DNA from: Bacteroidota bacterium
Lineage (GTDB): Bacteria; Bacteroidota; Ignavibacteria; Ignavibacteriales; Ignavibacteriaceae
Assembly: GCA_021793635.1 (NCBI GenBank)
Contig: JAJYSI010000200.1
Coordinates: 1-6,472, forward strand
Direction of reading: 5' to 3'
DNA: 6,472 nucleotides
Both the position numbers and the translations under genes were made by a program. Below, in pieces: positions 1 through 6,425 of the stretch (positions are counted from its first letter, which is position 1; each line of letters begins with the position of its first letter). The notes beneath the pieces were generated by a model. That model worked only from the letters and a program-made list of their open reading frames with translations, was not told the DNA's origin and made no database searches.

Positions 1-1
1 T

Positions 2-175
2 CTAATTATGGCAGCTAAAACCAAGGCTGTAATTGAAGGAAGATTTACACCGAATATTGACGATGTTAAATTTGCAATGATACCGACTCTTCGACACAGA
101 ATAATTACCAACTTTAGTGCCGAGGCTGACGGTATAAATTCGGTGGAAGTAATTAAAAAACTTTTGGAAGAATAG
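2..175 (+). CDS. MoxR-family AAA+ ATPase, C-terminal fragment (5' end outside window)
   Basis: Only the last 57 codons are in the window; the frame is open from the left edge to TAG at 173-175. The translation begins LIMAAKTKAVIEGR and continues through a DDVKFAMIPTLRHRI stretch to a VIKKLLEE end. This matches the C-terminal helical lid of MoxR-type AAA+ ATPases. In that family a conserved 'AAKA.A...GR..V.PEDV......VLRHR' block is followed by a short helix near the end of the protein. MoxR proteins are ATP-driven chaperones, often encoded beside von Willebrand factor-A domain proteins and DUF58 proteins. Nothing of the Walker motifs can be checked here because they lie upstream. The gene converges on the AI-2E permease gene, with 48 bases between the two stop codons and no clear terminator. 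The family call is fairly secure from the LRHR block; the exact subfamily is not determinable. Confidence 0.8.
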   Translation, partial: LIMAAKTKAVIEGRFTPNIDDVKFAMIPTLRHRIITNFSAEADGINSVEVIKKLLEE

Positions 176-223
176 TTTTATTGCTATTACTTTATACTGT
201 TTTACTTTATTAGCACAAGGCTT

Positions 224-1276
224 TTAACGATGGGCAATTTTGTAGTTCTTAAAGGCAAAATAAACTTCCTTTGACATGGTTTTTATTACTGTCGCCAGAG
301 GAACTGCTAGAAGCATTCCAATCACGCCAAATATTTGACTTCCACTTACAATTAAAAGAATTATTACGATCGGGTGCATATCAACGCTTTTTGCAAAAAC
401 ATAAGGTTGAACAATTCCGTTGTCTATAAAATAAACAGAAATAATAAGCAAAATAATTGCCGGAACGTGCGATAGATCTCCATACTGAATAATTGAAATT
501 ACAATAGCAGGAATTCCACCTATTACAGGTCCAAAATATGGAACAAGATGACCAAGCCCGGAAATTAAACCAAGCGGCAGAGAATTATTTATTCCGATTG
601 CATAATAACCAAAGCCGCATGTAACCCCCACAAAAGCAGCGTCAAAGATCCATCCTCTAACAAATCTTGCAAGCTGAACTGAAACTTTTTTAACAACCCC
701 ATAAGTCATCTCGAAATATTTATTAGGAACAAAGTGGAGGATTCCTTTAAGTAGAATTTTGTTATCCTTCAATAAGTAAAAAGTGATGAATGGAACTATA
801 ACTAAGAGTGTAATTATAGAAAATAGGTTAGTTAGAAAAGTTGAAATGCTATCGATTGAGTTAATGATTCCGGACGAAATAAATTCTTCCGTCTTTTTCG
901 TTAAATCACCTAGGGTAAAAAAAGGAAGGTAAGCATATATCTGTTGTTCAACTGAGAATATTTGTTCGTGAAGAGTGCGAACGTGTAAAGATGAGGTCAA
1001 CTGGTTCATTTGGATAATGAATTGAGGGATAAGGTATGAAAGTCCTAAATAAAATAAAAAGCCGACAGAACCAAATACTATAAGCGTTGCGGTAAATCTA
1101 TTTAGCCCTTTCCACTCTAAAAAATTAACTAATGGATTAAAGATTAGGGAAAGCAAAATAGAAACGGATAAGATGATAATAATTTCGGAAAGAGTATAAA
1201 GAATAAAAGCAGCCAAAAGAAGCCCTGCAAACCAAAAAATTATCTTTACTGTCTTGTTAAAATTTATTTCAGTCAT
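224..1276 (-). CDS. AI-2E family transporter (PF01594-type membrane permease)
   Basis: A 350-residue integral membrane protein of the AI-2E/UPF0118 family, at the usual family length. Hydrophobic segments lie roughly at residues 11-30, 33-50, 62-85, 145-168, 208-230, 235-263, 271-288 and 301-330. A large, more polar insert at about 90-145 separates the N-terminal helices from the conserved C-terminal half, as is typical. Family signatures are the HLVPYFGPVIGGIPA stretch at 243-257 and the GVIGMLLAVPLATVIK end of the last helix (317-332). The family includes autoinducer-2 exporters and Na+(Li+)/H+ antiporters, so the substrate cannot be assigned from sequence; a quorum-sensing role should not be assumed. 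The ATG at 1276 is the first Met. The bases before it hold only a weak Shine-Dalgarno match. It lies 23 bases after nfu and is probably the last gene of the mrp-nfu unit. Confidence 0.9.
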   Translation of the reverse strand: MTEINFNKTVKIIFWFAGLLLAAFILYTLSEIIIILSVSILLSLIFNPLVNFLEWKGLNRFTATLIVFGSVGFLFYLGLSYLIPQFIIQMNQLTSSLHVRTLHEQIFSVEQQIYAYLPFFTLGDLTKKTEEFISSGIINSIDSISTFLTNLFSIITLLVIVPFITFYLLKDNKILLKGILHFVPNKYFEMTYGVVKKVSVQLARFVRGWIFDAAFVGVTCGFGYYAIGINNSLPLGLISGLGHLVPYFGPVIGGIPAIVISIIQYGDLSHVPAIILLIISVYFIDNGIVQPYVFAKSVDMHPIVIILLIVSGSQIFGVIGMLLAVPLATVIKTMSKEVYFAFKNYKIAHR

Positions 1277-1299
1277 TGATTAGTCTTGATGATTATATT

Positions 1300-1536
1300 T
1301 TAGGTAACAGCTTCTACTCTTCGTATTCCCGGGACATATTTTAACAAAGATTTTTCTACCCCGGCTCTTAAAGTCATTTGAGACATTGGGCAAATATCGC
1401 ATGCGCCGGTAAATTTAACTTTCACTATCAGATCTTCGGTAATTTCAATTAATTCAATATCGCCATTATCTGCTTGCAAAAAAGGTCTTATCGAGTCTAA
1501 GGCTTTTAAAATATCTTCTCGCATTTTAGTTTTCAT
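1300..1536 (-). CDS. NifU C-terminal-domain (Nfu-type) Fe-S scaffold protein
   Basis: A small single-domain protein of 78 residues from this start. It has the family's opening helix ending in RPFLQADNGDIEL (usual form RPxLxxDGGDxxL) and the cluster-binding CxxC within TGACDICPMS. This is followed by the TLRAGVEKSLLKYVPGI helix and a VEAV end. Nfu domains hold a [4Fe-4S] cluster between two monomers through the CxxC cysteines and pass it to client enzymes in the cytoplasm. Both cysteines are present, so the site looks intact. The frame can be extended two codons to a TTG at 1542, but ATG at 1536 is preferred as the conventional codon; a third Met codon lies at 1524. None of the three has a clear Shine-Dalgarno site. 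The gene starts about 15 bases after the mrp stop, which fits translation from the same message. Confidence 0.93.
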   Translation of the reverse strand: MKTKMREDILKALDSIRPFLQADNGDIELIEITEDLIVKVKFTGACDICPMSQMTLRAGVEKSLLKYVPGIRRVEAVT

Positions 1537-1551
1537 ATTCAAATAAGAAAA

Positions 1552-2658
1552 TTATTCTTCATCGCCTAAAATTATTTCCATCTTTGAAGAAGTTTCGCCC
1601 GAAAGATTTCTAAGATTGATTTGAGCGGCTAAGTTTCTTGCGATCTCCGTGATAATTTTTGCTTGTTCAGAATCCGGAGTATCAAAGACAATAGGGATTC
1701 CTTTATCGCCACCTACTCTAATTTGTGATTGAATTGGAAGTCCTCCAAGAAACGGTGACTCCAATTCGGCTGCCATTTGAGAACCCCCGCCTGTGCCGAA
1801 GATATCATATTTTTTACCTGTATCGGGAGCAATAAAATAGCTCATATTTTCAATAACGCCAAGAATAGGGACATTAACCCTAGTAAACATTTTTAATGCT
1901 TTACTGGCATCTATCAAAGAAACTTCCTGAGGAGTGGTGACAATGACCGCACCAGTTAAAGGAATTGTTTGAACCAAAGTCAATTGAATATCGCCGGTCC
2001 CCGGAGGCATATCAAAAATTAAGTAGTCAAGCTCACCCCAATCCACATCGGTCATAAACTGTTTTACTGCACCGCTTGCCATTGGTCCACGCCAAATAAC
2101 TGGGGCATTATCTTCAATCAATAGGCCAATTGATATTACTTTTATTCCAAAATTAGTCGACGGAATAATTTTCATCGATTGTTGATTCTGATATACTTTA
2201 GGTTTCTCTTTCAATCCGAGCATCATCGGAATACTTGGCCCATAGATATCGGCATCAATCAAGCCTACAGAAGCGCCATCTTTAGCTAAAGCAACTGCTA
2301 AGTTCACAGCGATAGTGCTCTTCCCTACCCCCCCTTTTCCACTAGCAACAGCAATAGTATTTTTAACATAAGGAAGTAAAGAGTCTTTTTTCTTATCTTG
2401 ATGAGCAATTACCTTTGCATCAAGCTTAAGATCAATTTTTTTCACGGATGGGTATTCATCTCTAATGGATTTCAAAAATTTTTCTTTTATGATTTCTACC
2501 GAATTTCCCGGAAGAGGGAGCATCATTTCTAATTTTAGTTCATTTCCTTTGACTTCAAAATTCTTGATTGCATTGAGTATCAAAAAGTTTTTATTCAAGT
2601 TTGAATCTTCTATTTTCTTTAAAGTGTTTAAAATTTCACTCTTTGTTATATCAGACAT
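1552..2658 (-). CDS. mrp: Mrp/ApbC/NBP35-family P-loop ATPase, Fe-S carrier type, without cysteines
   Basis: 368 residues, the family's normal length. Residues about 5-85 are a divergent MIP18/DUF59-type domain. The ParA/MinD-like ATPase domain follows, with deviant Walker A SGKGGVGKST at 106-115, DADIYGPS at 135-142 and DMPPGTGD at 216-223. Then come the TTPQEVSLIDA stretch (241-251) and the GVIENMSYF signature at 267-275. Mrp/ApbC proteins bind and transfer [4Fe-4S] clusters in an ATP-dependent manner. In family members carrying the C-terminal CPxCG motif, the cysteines would fall at 277 and 280; here they are Ala277 and Thr280, and I find no cysteine anywhere in the protein. Loss of this CxxC is seen in other lineages, so the gene need not be broken; the nucleotide-binding motifs are all intact. 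The ATG at 2658 has AAAGG six bases upstream. Its promoter lies just beyond, and nfu follows directly. Confidence 0.95.
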   Translation of the reverse strand: MSDITKSEILNTLKKIEDSNLNKNFLILNAIKNFEVKGNELKLEMMLPLPGNSVEIIKEKFLKSIRDEYPSVKKIDLKLDAKVIAHQDKKKDSLLPYVKNTIAVASGKGGVGKSTIAVNLAVALAKDGASVGLIDADIYGPSIPMMLGLKEKPKVYQNQQSMKIIPSTNFGIKVISIGLLIEDNAPVIWRGPMASGAVKQFMTDVDWGELDYLIFDMPPGTGDIQLTLVQTIPLTGAVIVTTPQEVSLIDASKALKMFTRVNVPILGVIENMSYFIAPDTGKKYDIFGTGGGSQMAAELESPFLGGLPIQSQIRVGGDKGIPIVFDTPDSEQAKIITEIARNLAAQINLRNLSGETSSKMEIILGDEE

Positions 2659-2698
2659 TTTCTACCTTTAATTTTCATTTCTTATGAAACAAACTTAG

Positions 2699-2731
2699 CA
2701 AAATTATGACTTAGTTTGAATTCAATTTCAA
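2699..2731 (-). promoter_or_regulatory. Candidate promoter of the mrp-nfu-AI-2E unit
   Basis: On the minus strand, TTGAAA (2731-2726) is followed by a 17-base spacer and CATAAT (2708-2703), a good sigma70-type arrangement. The -10 region overlaps TAATTTTG (2706-2699), which fits the TAnnTTTG -7 element of Bacteroidota promoters exactly. Transcription would start near 2696 and leave an untranslated leader of roughly 40 bases before the mrp ATG. The spacer contains a perfect 10-base palindrome, TTGAATTCAA (2716-2725), which may be chance or an operator. The match is by eye only. Confidence 0.5.
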
Positions 2732-2770
2732 GACATAATCAGAAGTTTTTCTCCTGTAAAAGATCACAAA

Positions 2771-3601
2771 TCAATTTAAATTGCTATTTACAATTACTTT
2801 CACTGCAATACATTCGTAAAGGGAGCGGTTGGATTGATAATCGGATGAGCTGCGTTTTATAATACGCCAGCCGTTAAATTCAAAAACTCCTTTTGATATG
2901 ATAGATTCCATTAGCTGTGGTGAACTGACTTTACCGGCAACCTGCCCGGTAAGAAGATTGTCGAGTAATTCAACAAGTTCTTTATTCTGTGATAGGACAA
3001 TTTGTTTTTGGTTAAGACCGCTAACGATTGTTACAGGTTCGATTATTATGTTTGATAGCTGTTGAATCTTTTGTGCTTCCGAAGGTTCAGCGGCTTCTAA
3101 TTGAATCATTCTTGCCCTTGCATCGGAGCCAACTAATCCTTTGGAAGAACTTACTAAATCAAGCAGATAATTTCTTACCGTATTTAAATCAGGAGCTGTT
3201 CGAATTGCATCTAAATTATTCTTATTCTGAAGAGCTTTTGCAAGGATAGAAATTTCCTTTAAATAATGATTTCTCTGGTTATCAGGTACCAGGTACATGA
3301 TTACAATATGAACAGGAATATTATCCGGAGCGCCATAATCAATACCGGAAGGACTCCATCCAACCGAACATATTAAATCTTCATCGTATGGTACACGGGC
3401 ATGTGGACAAGCAAAGCTTTTGCCCAATGCAGTATTTGTATTTTTTTCTCTCGTTAAAACCAATCCGGCAACATCGGTTCCGTTTGGAACGGAGGGAATT
3501 GCTTCGATAATGTGAGCCAACAACTGAAGCGAATCAAATTTGTCGTTATCCGGTAGTTCAATTAAACGACCTTCTTCCAATGCATCTAACATTGTATCCA
3601 T
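2771..3601 (-). CDS. PTS EIIA (type-2/Ntr-like) domain protein with C-terminal extension
   Basis: 276 residues. Residues about 5-150 match the PTS EIIA type-2 fold (PF00359-like): LTREKNTNTALGKSFACPHAR at 49-69, GIDYGAPDNIPVHIVIMYLVP at 86-106, and a later helix with KEISILAKAL (115-124). His67 in the CPHAR motif is the expected phosphorylation site and is present. Stand-alone EIIA-Ntr proteins are about 150 residues long, so residues about 155-276 are an added region I do not recognise. It starts with a charged, probably helical linker and ends in strand-like segments (EFNGWRII, ECIAVKVIV). No EI, HPr, EIIB or EIIC gene is in the window, so a regulatory role is more likely than sugar uptake. 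ATG at 3601 is supported by GGAGA at 3615-3611, nine bases upstream. The start lies two bases after the mgtA stop, implying translational coupling and a function tied to the pump. The extension's function is unknown. Confidence 0.85.
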   Translation of the reverse strand: MDTMLDALEEGRLIELPDNDKFDSLQLLAHIIEAIPSVPNGTDVAGLVLTREKNTNTALGKSFACPHARVPYDEDLICSVGWSPSGIDYGAPDNIPVHIVIMYLVPDNQRNHYLKEISILAKALQNKNNLDAIRTAPDLNTVRNYLLDLVSSSKGLVGSDARARMIQLEAAEPSEAQKIQQLSNIIIEPVTIVSGLNQKQIVLSQNKELVELLDNLLTGQVAGKVSSPQLMESIISKGVFEFNGWRIIKRSSSDYQSNRSLYECIAVKVIVNSNLN

Positions 3602-3603
3602 AA

Positions 3604-6258
3604 TTAATTTTCTCCGTATTTTTTAAAGAACCATATTTTAACAATATGGGTGAGAACGCTATAGCTTAATAAGAAACCGAAAATCCATGCCCAGAATATT
3701 GCGGGCAGAGGAACAAAGCCAAATGTTTTCGCAAACGGAGAATAGGGCAACCATGCTCCAACAAGCATTATTCCTAATGTAGTAAGCGTCATTGACAGAG
3801 ATGCCCTGCTACCGAAAAACGGTATCCGCCTCGTACGAATAATATGCACTATTAATGTTTGAGTTAATAACGACTCCACAAACCAACCAGTTTGAAATAA
3901 TCTTTCTAAAAATTCCTTATGAGCTCCGCTGGCTATGAGAAATTGATTAGCGCCAAAGAAAAACCACATTAATGCAAATGTCGCATAATCAAAGATTGAA
4001 CTAATTGGACCGATAAAGATCATAAACCTTTTAATATTATCTATGTTCCATTTGAGAGGCTTAACAACAAGTTCCTTGTCAACATTATCAGTAGGTATAC
4101 CAGTCTGTGAAAAATCGTACAATAAATTGTTAAGCAAAATCTGAATCGGCAGCATCGGTAAAAACGGGAATAAATAACTAGCGCCAATAACACTAAACAT
4201 ATTTCCAAAGTTTGAGCTTGCACCCATCCGGATATACTTAACGATGTTCGCAAACACCTTACGTCCTTCTATTATTCCATCTTCGAGTACTAACAAACTT
4301 TTTTCAAGAAGCACAATATCAGCGGCTTCTTTTGCAACATCAACTGCTGAGTCAACGGAAATTCCCACATCCGCTGCTCGCAGAGAAGGAGAATCGTTTA
4401 TACCATCTCCCATGTATCCGACAACATGACCTGACTGACGAAGTGAAGCAATAACATTTTCTTTTTGCAACGGTGACAACTTTGCAAATATATCAAACTG
4501 CTGTACAGTTTTAGAAAATTCATCAGAAGATAAGCGGCTTAATTCATCGCCCGTTATAACACGTTCAACTTCCAAACCAACATCTTTACAAACTTTCTTT
4601 GTCACAAGGGAATTATCGCCGGTCAATATTTTTACAATAACTCCGGTTTTTTTAAGATTCGCAATCGCTTCTGCAGCGGATTCTTTAGGAGGATCAAAAA
4701 ACGCAATATAACCGAGTAAGATTAAATCCTTCTCATCGCTAACGGTAAAGGTTTCTTTTGAAGACGGAAATTCGCGATACGCAATTGCAAGCACACGATA
4801 GCCATTATTATTAAGCGTCTCTACTTCTTCGTAAAGATCATCGTGGATCATATTTATCAAAGGATAAATTTCGTCATCATCCTGATAATGGGTACAAACC
4901 GAATAAATTTCTTCAACTGCACCTTTGCATATTAAAACATGATCTCCTTCATACTCAACTATAACCGACATTCTTCTTCGTTGGAAATCAAAAGGCAGCT
5001 CATCAACCAACCTGCATTTTCCTTCAACGTTTAATTCAATATGCGATAGCACAGCACGATCAATTAAGTTTCTTAATCCTGTTTGGTAAAAACTATTGAG
5101 ATAAGCGTATTGAAGAACATCGCGGCTTTCCCGGCCGGTGATATCAACGTTTTTTTCAAGAACAACTTTATCTTGGGTAAGAGTGCCGGTTTTGTCAGTG
5201 CAAAGAATATCAATAGCGCCGAAATTTTGAATGGACGACAAATTTTTAACAATGACTTTTTTCTTAGACATTGTTAATGCGCCTTTTGCAAGATTTACAG
5301 TTACAATCATAGGCAGCATTTCGGGGGTAAGACCAACTGCTATTGAAAGCCCAAACAGCAATGCTTCAATCCAATTCCCTTTACTTAGACCCACAATAAA
5401 AAAAACGGCTAAGACCATTATTACCATAAACTTGATCATTAACCAGGTAAAGGATTTTACGCCTTTATCAAAACTTGTCTCAATTCGTTTTTCTGTTAAT
5501 TTTTCAGAGATCGAACCAAAATATGTTCTTGTACCCGTGTTGACAACAACTGCCCGTGCTGTTCCGCTAAGAACGTTACTTCCCTGAAAGCAGGCATTTT
5601 GTAATTCAAAAACAAATCCGCTTTGCAGATTCATTGCTTCGGCTTTTTTTTCAATTGGCATTGATTCGCCCGTTAGGACGGATTGGCTAACGAAAAAATC
5701 TTTTGAATAAATTAAACGTAGGTCGGCTGGAATTATAGAACCAGCTTGTAGAAGTACAATATCGCCGGGAACAACTTCAGACATTGGCTGTTCAATCTCT
5801 TTTCCATCTCTAATTAATACTACGTGCGATTGCACTCTTTTGCCAAGCGATTCAACAGCTTTTGATGATCTGTGGTCGAGAACGTAAGATAAACCAACAC
5901 TAAGAAGAACCATCAAACTAACGATGAATGTAGACTCGATATCTCCTAAAAAAGCGGAGACTAATGCAATTAATAGTAATTGAATAACTAATGGACTACG
6001 ACATCTATTCAGAACATCCGCCCAAAATCCAAGCCTTTTGGAATGTGCTAGTTCATTATATCCAAATTCATCTAAACGTTTTTCGGCTTCATCCGATGAA
6101 AGACCTTTTATATTAGTATTAAGCTTAATTAAAGTTTCTTGAAGTTCAAGACCGCAAATATCAATTAGATGACGTTCATTTTCAGAAGTTTGATGTGGTG
6201 ATTTTGCTTCTTTTGTAAAAATTGAAGGGGAAATTTTTGAGAAAATTGAACGAGCCAT
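3604..6258 (-). CDS. mgtA: MgtA-type magnesium-importing P-type ATPase (type IIIB)
   Basis: 884 residues, full length for MgtA/MgtB. These pumps import Mg2+ across the inner membrane with ATP hydrolysis. Motifs in order are TGES at 196-199 (actuator domain), PEMLP at 312-316 in M4, and the phosphorylation motif DKTGT with Asp355. These are followed by LTGDN at 545-549 and GDGIND at 617-622. The block GASSNFGNMFSV (679-690) with FLPMLPIQ and NLLYDFSQTGIPTDNVD (711-727) is diagnostic of the magnesium subgroup rather than Ca2+ or H+ pumps. About ten membrane segments are visible: two near 88-126, two near 270-322, and six from about 683 to 876. The soluble N-terminus (about 85 residues) lacks metal-binding CxxC motifs. 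No catalytic residue is missing. ATG at 6258 follows a perfect AGGAGG. The gene heads a two-gene unit with the EIIA protein; its upstream region has signs of leader-level control. Confidence 0.97.
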   Translation of the reverse strand: MARSIFSKISPSIFTKEAKSPHQTSENERHLIDICGLELQETLIKLNTNIKGLSSDEAEKRLDEFGYNELAHSKRLGFWADVLNRCRSPLVIQLLLIALVSAFLGDIESTFIVSLMVLLSVGLSYVLDHRSSKAVESLGKRVQSHVVLIRDGKEIEQPMSEVVPGDIVLLQAGSIIPADLRLIYSKDFFVSQSVLTGESMPIEKKAEAMNLQSGFVFELQNACFQGSNVLSGTARAVVVNTGTRTYFGSISEKLTEKRIETSFDKGVKSFTWLMIKFMVIMVLAVFFIVGLSKGNWIEALLFGLSIAVGLTPEMLPMIVTVNLAKGALTMSKKKVIVKNLSSIQNFGAIDILCTDKTGTLTQDKVVLEKNVDITGRESRDVLQYAYLNSFYQTGLRNLIDRAVLSHIELNVEGKCRLVDELPFDFQRRRMSVIVEYEGDHVLICKGAVEEIYSVCTHYQDDDEIYPLINMIHDDLYEEVETLNNNGYRVLAIAYREFPSSKETFTVSDEKDLILLGYIAFFDPPKESAAEAIANLKKTGVIVKILTGDNSLVTKKVCKDVGLEVERVITGDELSRLSSDEFSKTVQQFDIFAKLSPLQKENVIASLRQSGHVVGYMGDGINDSPSLRAADVGISVDSAVDVAKEAADIVLLEKSLLVLEDGIIEGRKVFANIVKYIRMGASSNFGNMFSVIGASYLFPFLPMLPIQILLNNLLYDFSQTGIPTDNVDKELVVKPLKWNIDNIKRFMIFIGPISSIFDYATFALMWFFFGANQFLIASGAHKEFLERLFQTGWFVESLLTQTLIVHIIRTRRIPFFGSRASLSMTLTTLGIMLVGAWLPYSPFAKTFGFVPLPAIFWAWIFGFLLSYSVLTHIVKIWFFKKYGEN

Positions 6259-6261
6259 TAA

Positions 6262-6298
6262 TAACCTCCTCTATAAATTTTAACACGAATCGAGGTCA
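6262..6298 (-). promoter_or_regulatory. Possible stem sequestering the mgtA ribosome binding site
   Basis: In the minus-strand RNA, UGACCUC (6298-6292) can pair with GAGGUUA (6268-6262). That gives seven pairs including one G-U, around a 23-base loop. The 3' arm covers the GAGG part of the Shine-Dalgarno site. The stem is short and the loop long and AU-rich, so stability is modest. It is a visible complementarity, not a proven structure. Confidence 0.35.
6265..6270 (-). promoter_or_regulatory. Consensus Shine-Dalgarno site of mgtA
   Basis: The minus strand reads AGGAGG followed by TTATTA and the mgtA ATG, a full consensus at ideal spacing. It fixes the start at 6258. It is much stronger than the sites before mrp, nfu and the AI-2E gene, where matches are weak or absent. 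That fits a strong site held in check by RNA structure, although this is an inference. Confidence 0.85.
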
Positions 6299-6381
6299 AA
6301 CAAAAAGGATTACTCGTAAATGCAGCTAAATCGATGTTACGAAAGCAATTTAATTCTATCATCGGCACCTGAAAGTTTTTA

Positions 6382-6425
6382 CCTTAGAAAGCGCCAATGA
6401 AGATATTTAGAAGGCGATTCTAAGG
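6382..6425. repeat. Imperfect inverted repeat with alternative pairing, upstream of mgtA
   Basis: The arms are CCTTAGAAAGCGCC (6382-6395) and GGCGATTCTAAGG (6413-6425). Eight pairs (CCTTAGAA/TTCTAAGG) and four pairs (CGCC/GGCG) are separated by a one-by-two-base internal loop; the hairpin loop is 17 bases. A second TTAGAA at 6407-6412 can pair with the same TTCTAA (6418-6423) around a five-base loop, so two exclusive folds exist. Neither strand shows a U-run after the stem, which argues against an intrinsic terminator. It may be an operator or part of the mgtA leader RNA. Confidence 0.6.

Larger units (their letters stand above)
6258..6362 (-). other. Candidate 34-codon leader reading frame coupled to mgtA
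   Basis: An ATG at 6362 opens a 34-codon frame beginning MIELNCFRNIDLAAF and ending in IYRGGY. Its TAA (6260-6258) shares its last A with the mgtA ATG (TAATG). An AGGT sits five bases before the candidate ATG, at an acceptable distance. The last codons run through the mgtA Shine-Dalgarno site (AGA GGA GGT), so a ribosome finishing this frame would open it. The peptide resembles no family I know and does not look like Salmonella MgtL, which is rich in acidic and proline codons near its start. A frame this short can arise by chance, so I treat it as a possible regulatory leader rather than a confirmed gene. Confidence 0.3.

Noticed and set aside
176..223. Possible bidirectional terminator between the convergent MoxR and AI-2E genes
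   Set aside because: The region is AT-rich, but the only complementarity found is four bases (GCTA at 183-186 with TAGC at 211-214), and no stem with a T-run is present on either strand.
2465..2671. Plus-strand open frame of 68 codons opposite the start of mrp
   Set aside because: It is antisense to a well-supported gene and its Phe/Ser/Ile-rich translation is typical of reading AT-rich coding sequence backwards.
2740..2756. Small hairpin (CAGGAG/CTTCTG on the minus strand, AAAAA loop) just after the EIIA gene, a possible terminator
   Set aside because: Only six pairs including a G-U, and no U-run follows on the minus strand.
5231..5587. Plus-strand open frame of 118 codons opposite mgtA
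   Set aside because: It lies antisense to the conserved part of a clear P-type ATPase gene, has no recognisable domain, and is best explained as a by-product of mgtA codon usage.
6277..6285. Extended -10-like TGTTAAAAT on the minus strand in front of mgtA
   Set aside because: Transcription would start within or at the first base of the Shine-Dalgarno site, leaving no usable leader. Probably fortuitous in AT-rich sequence.
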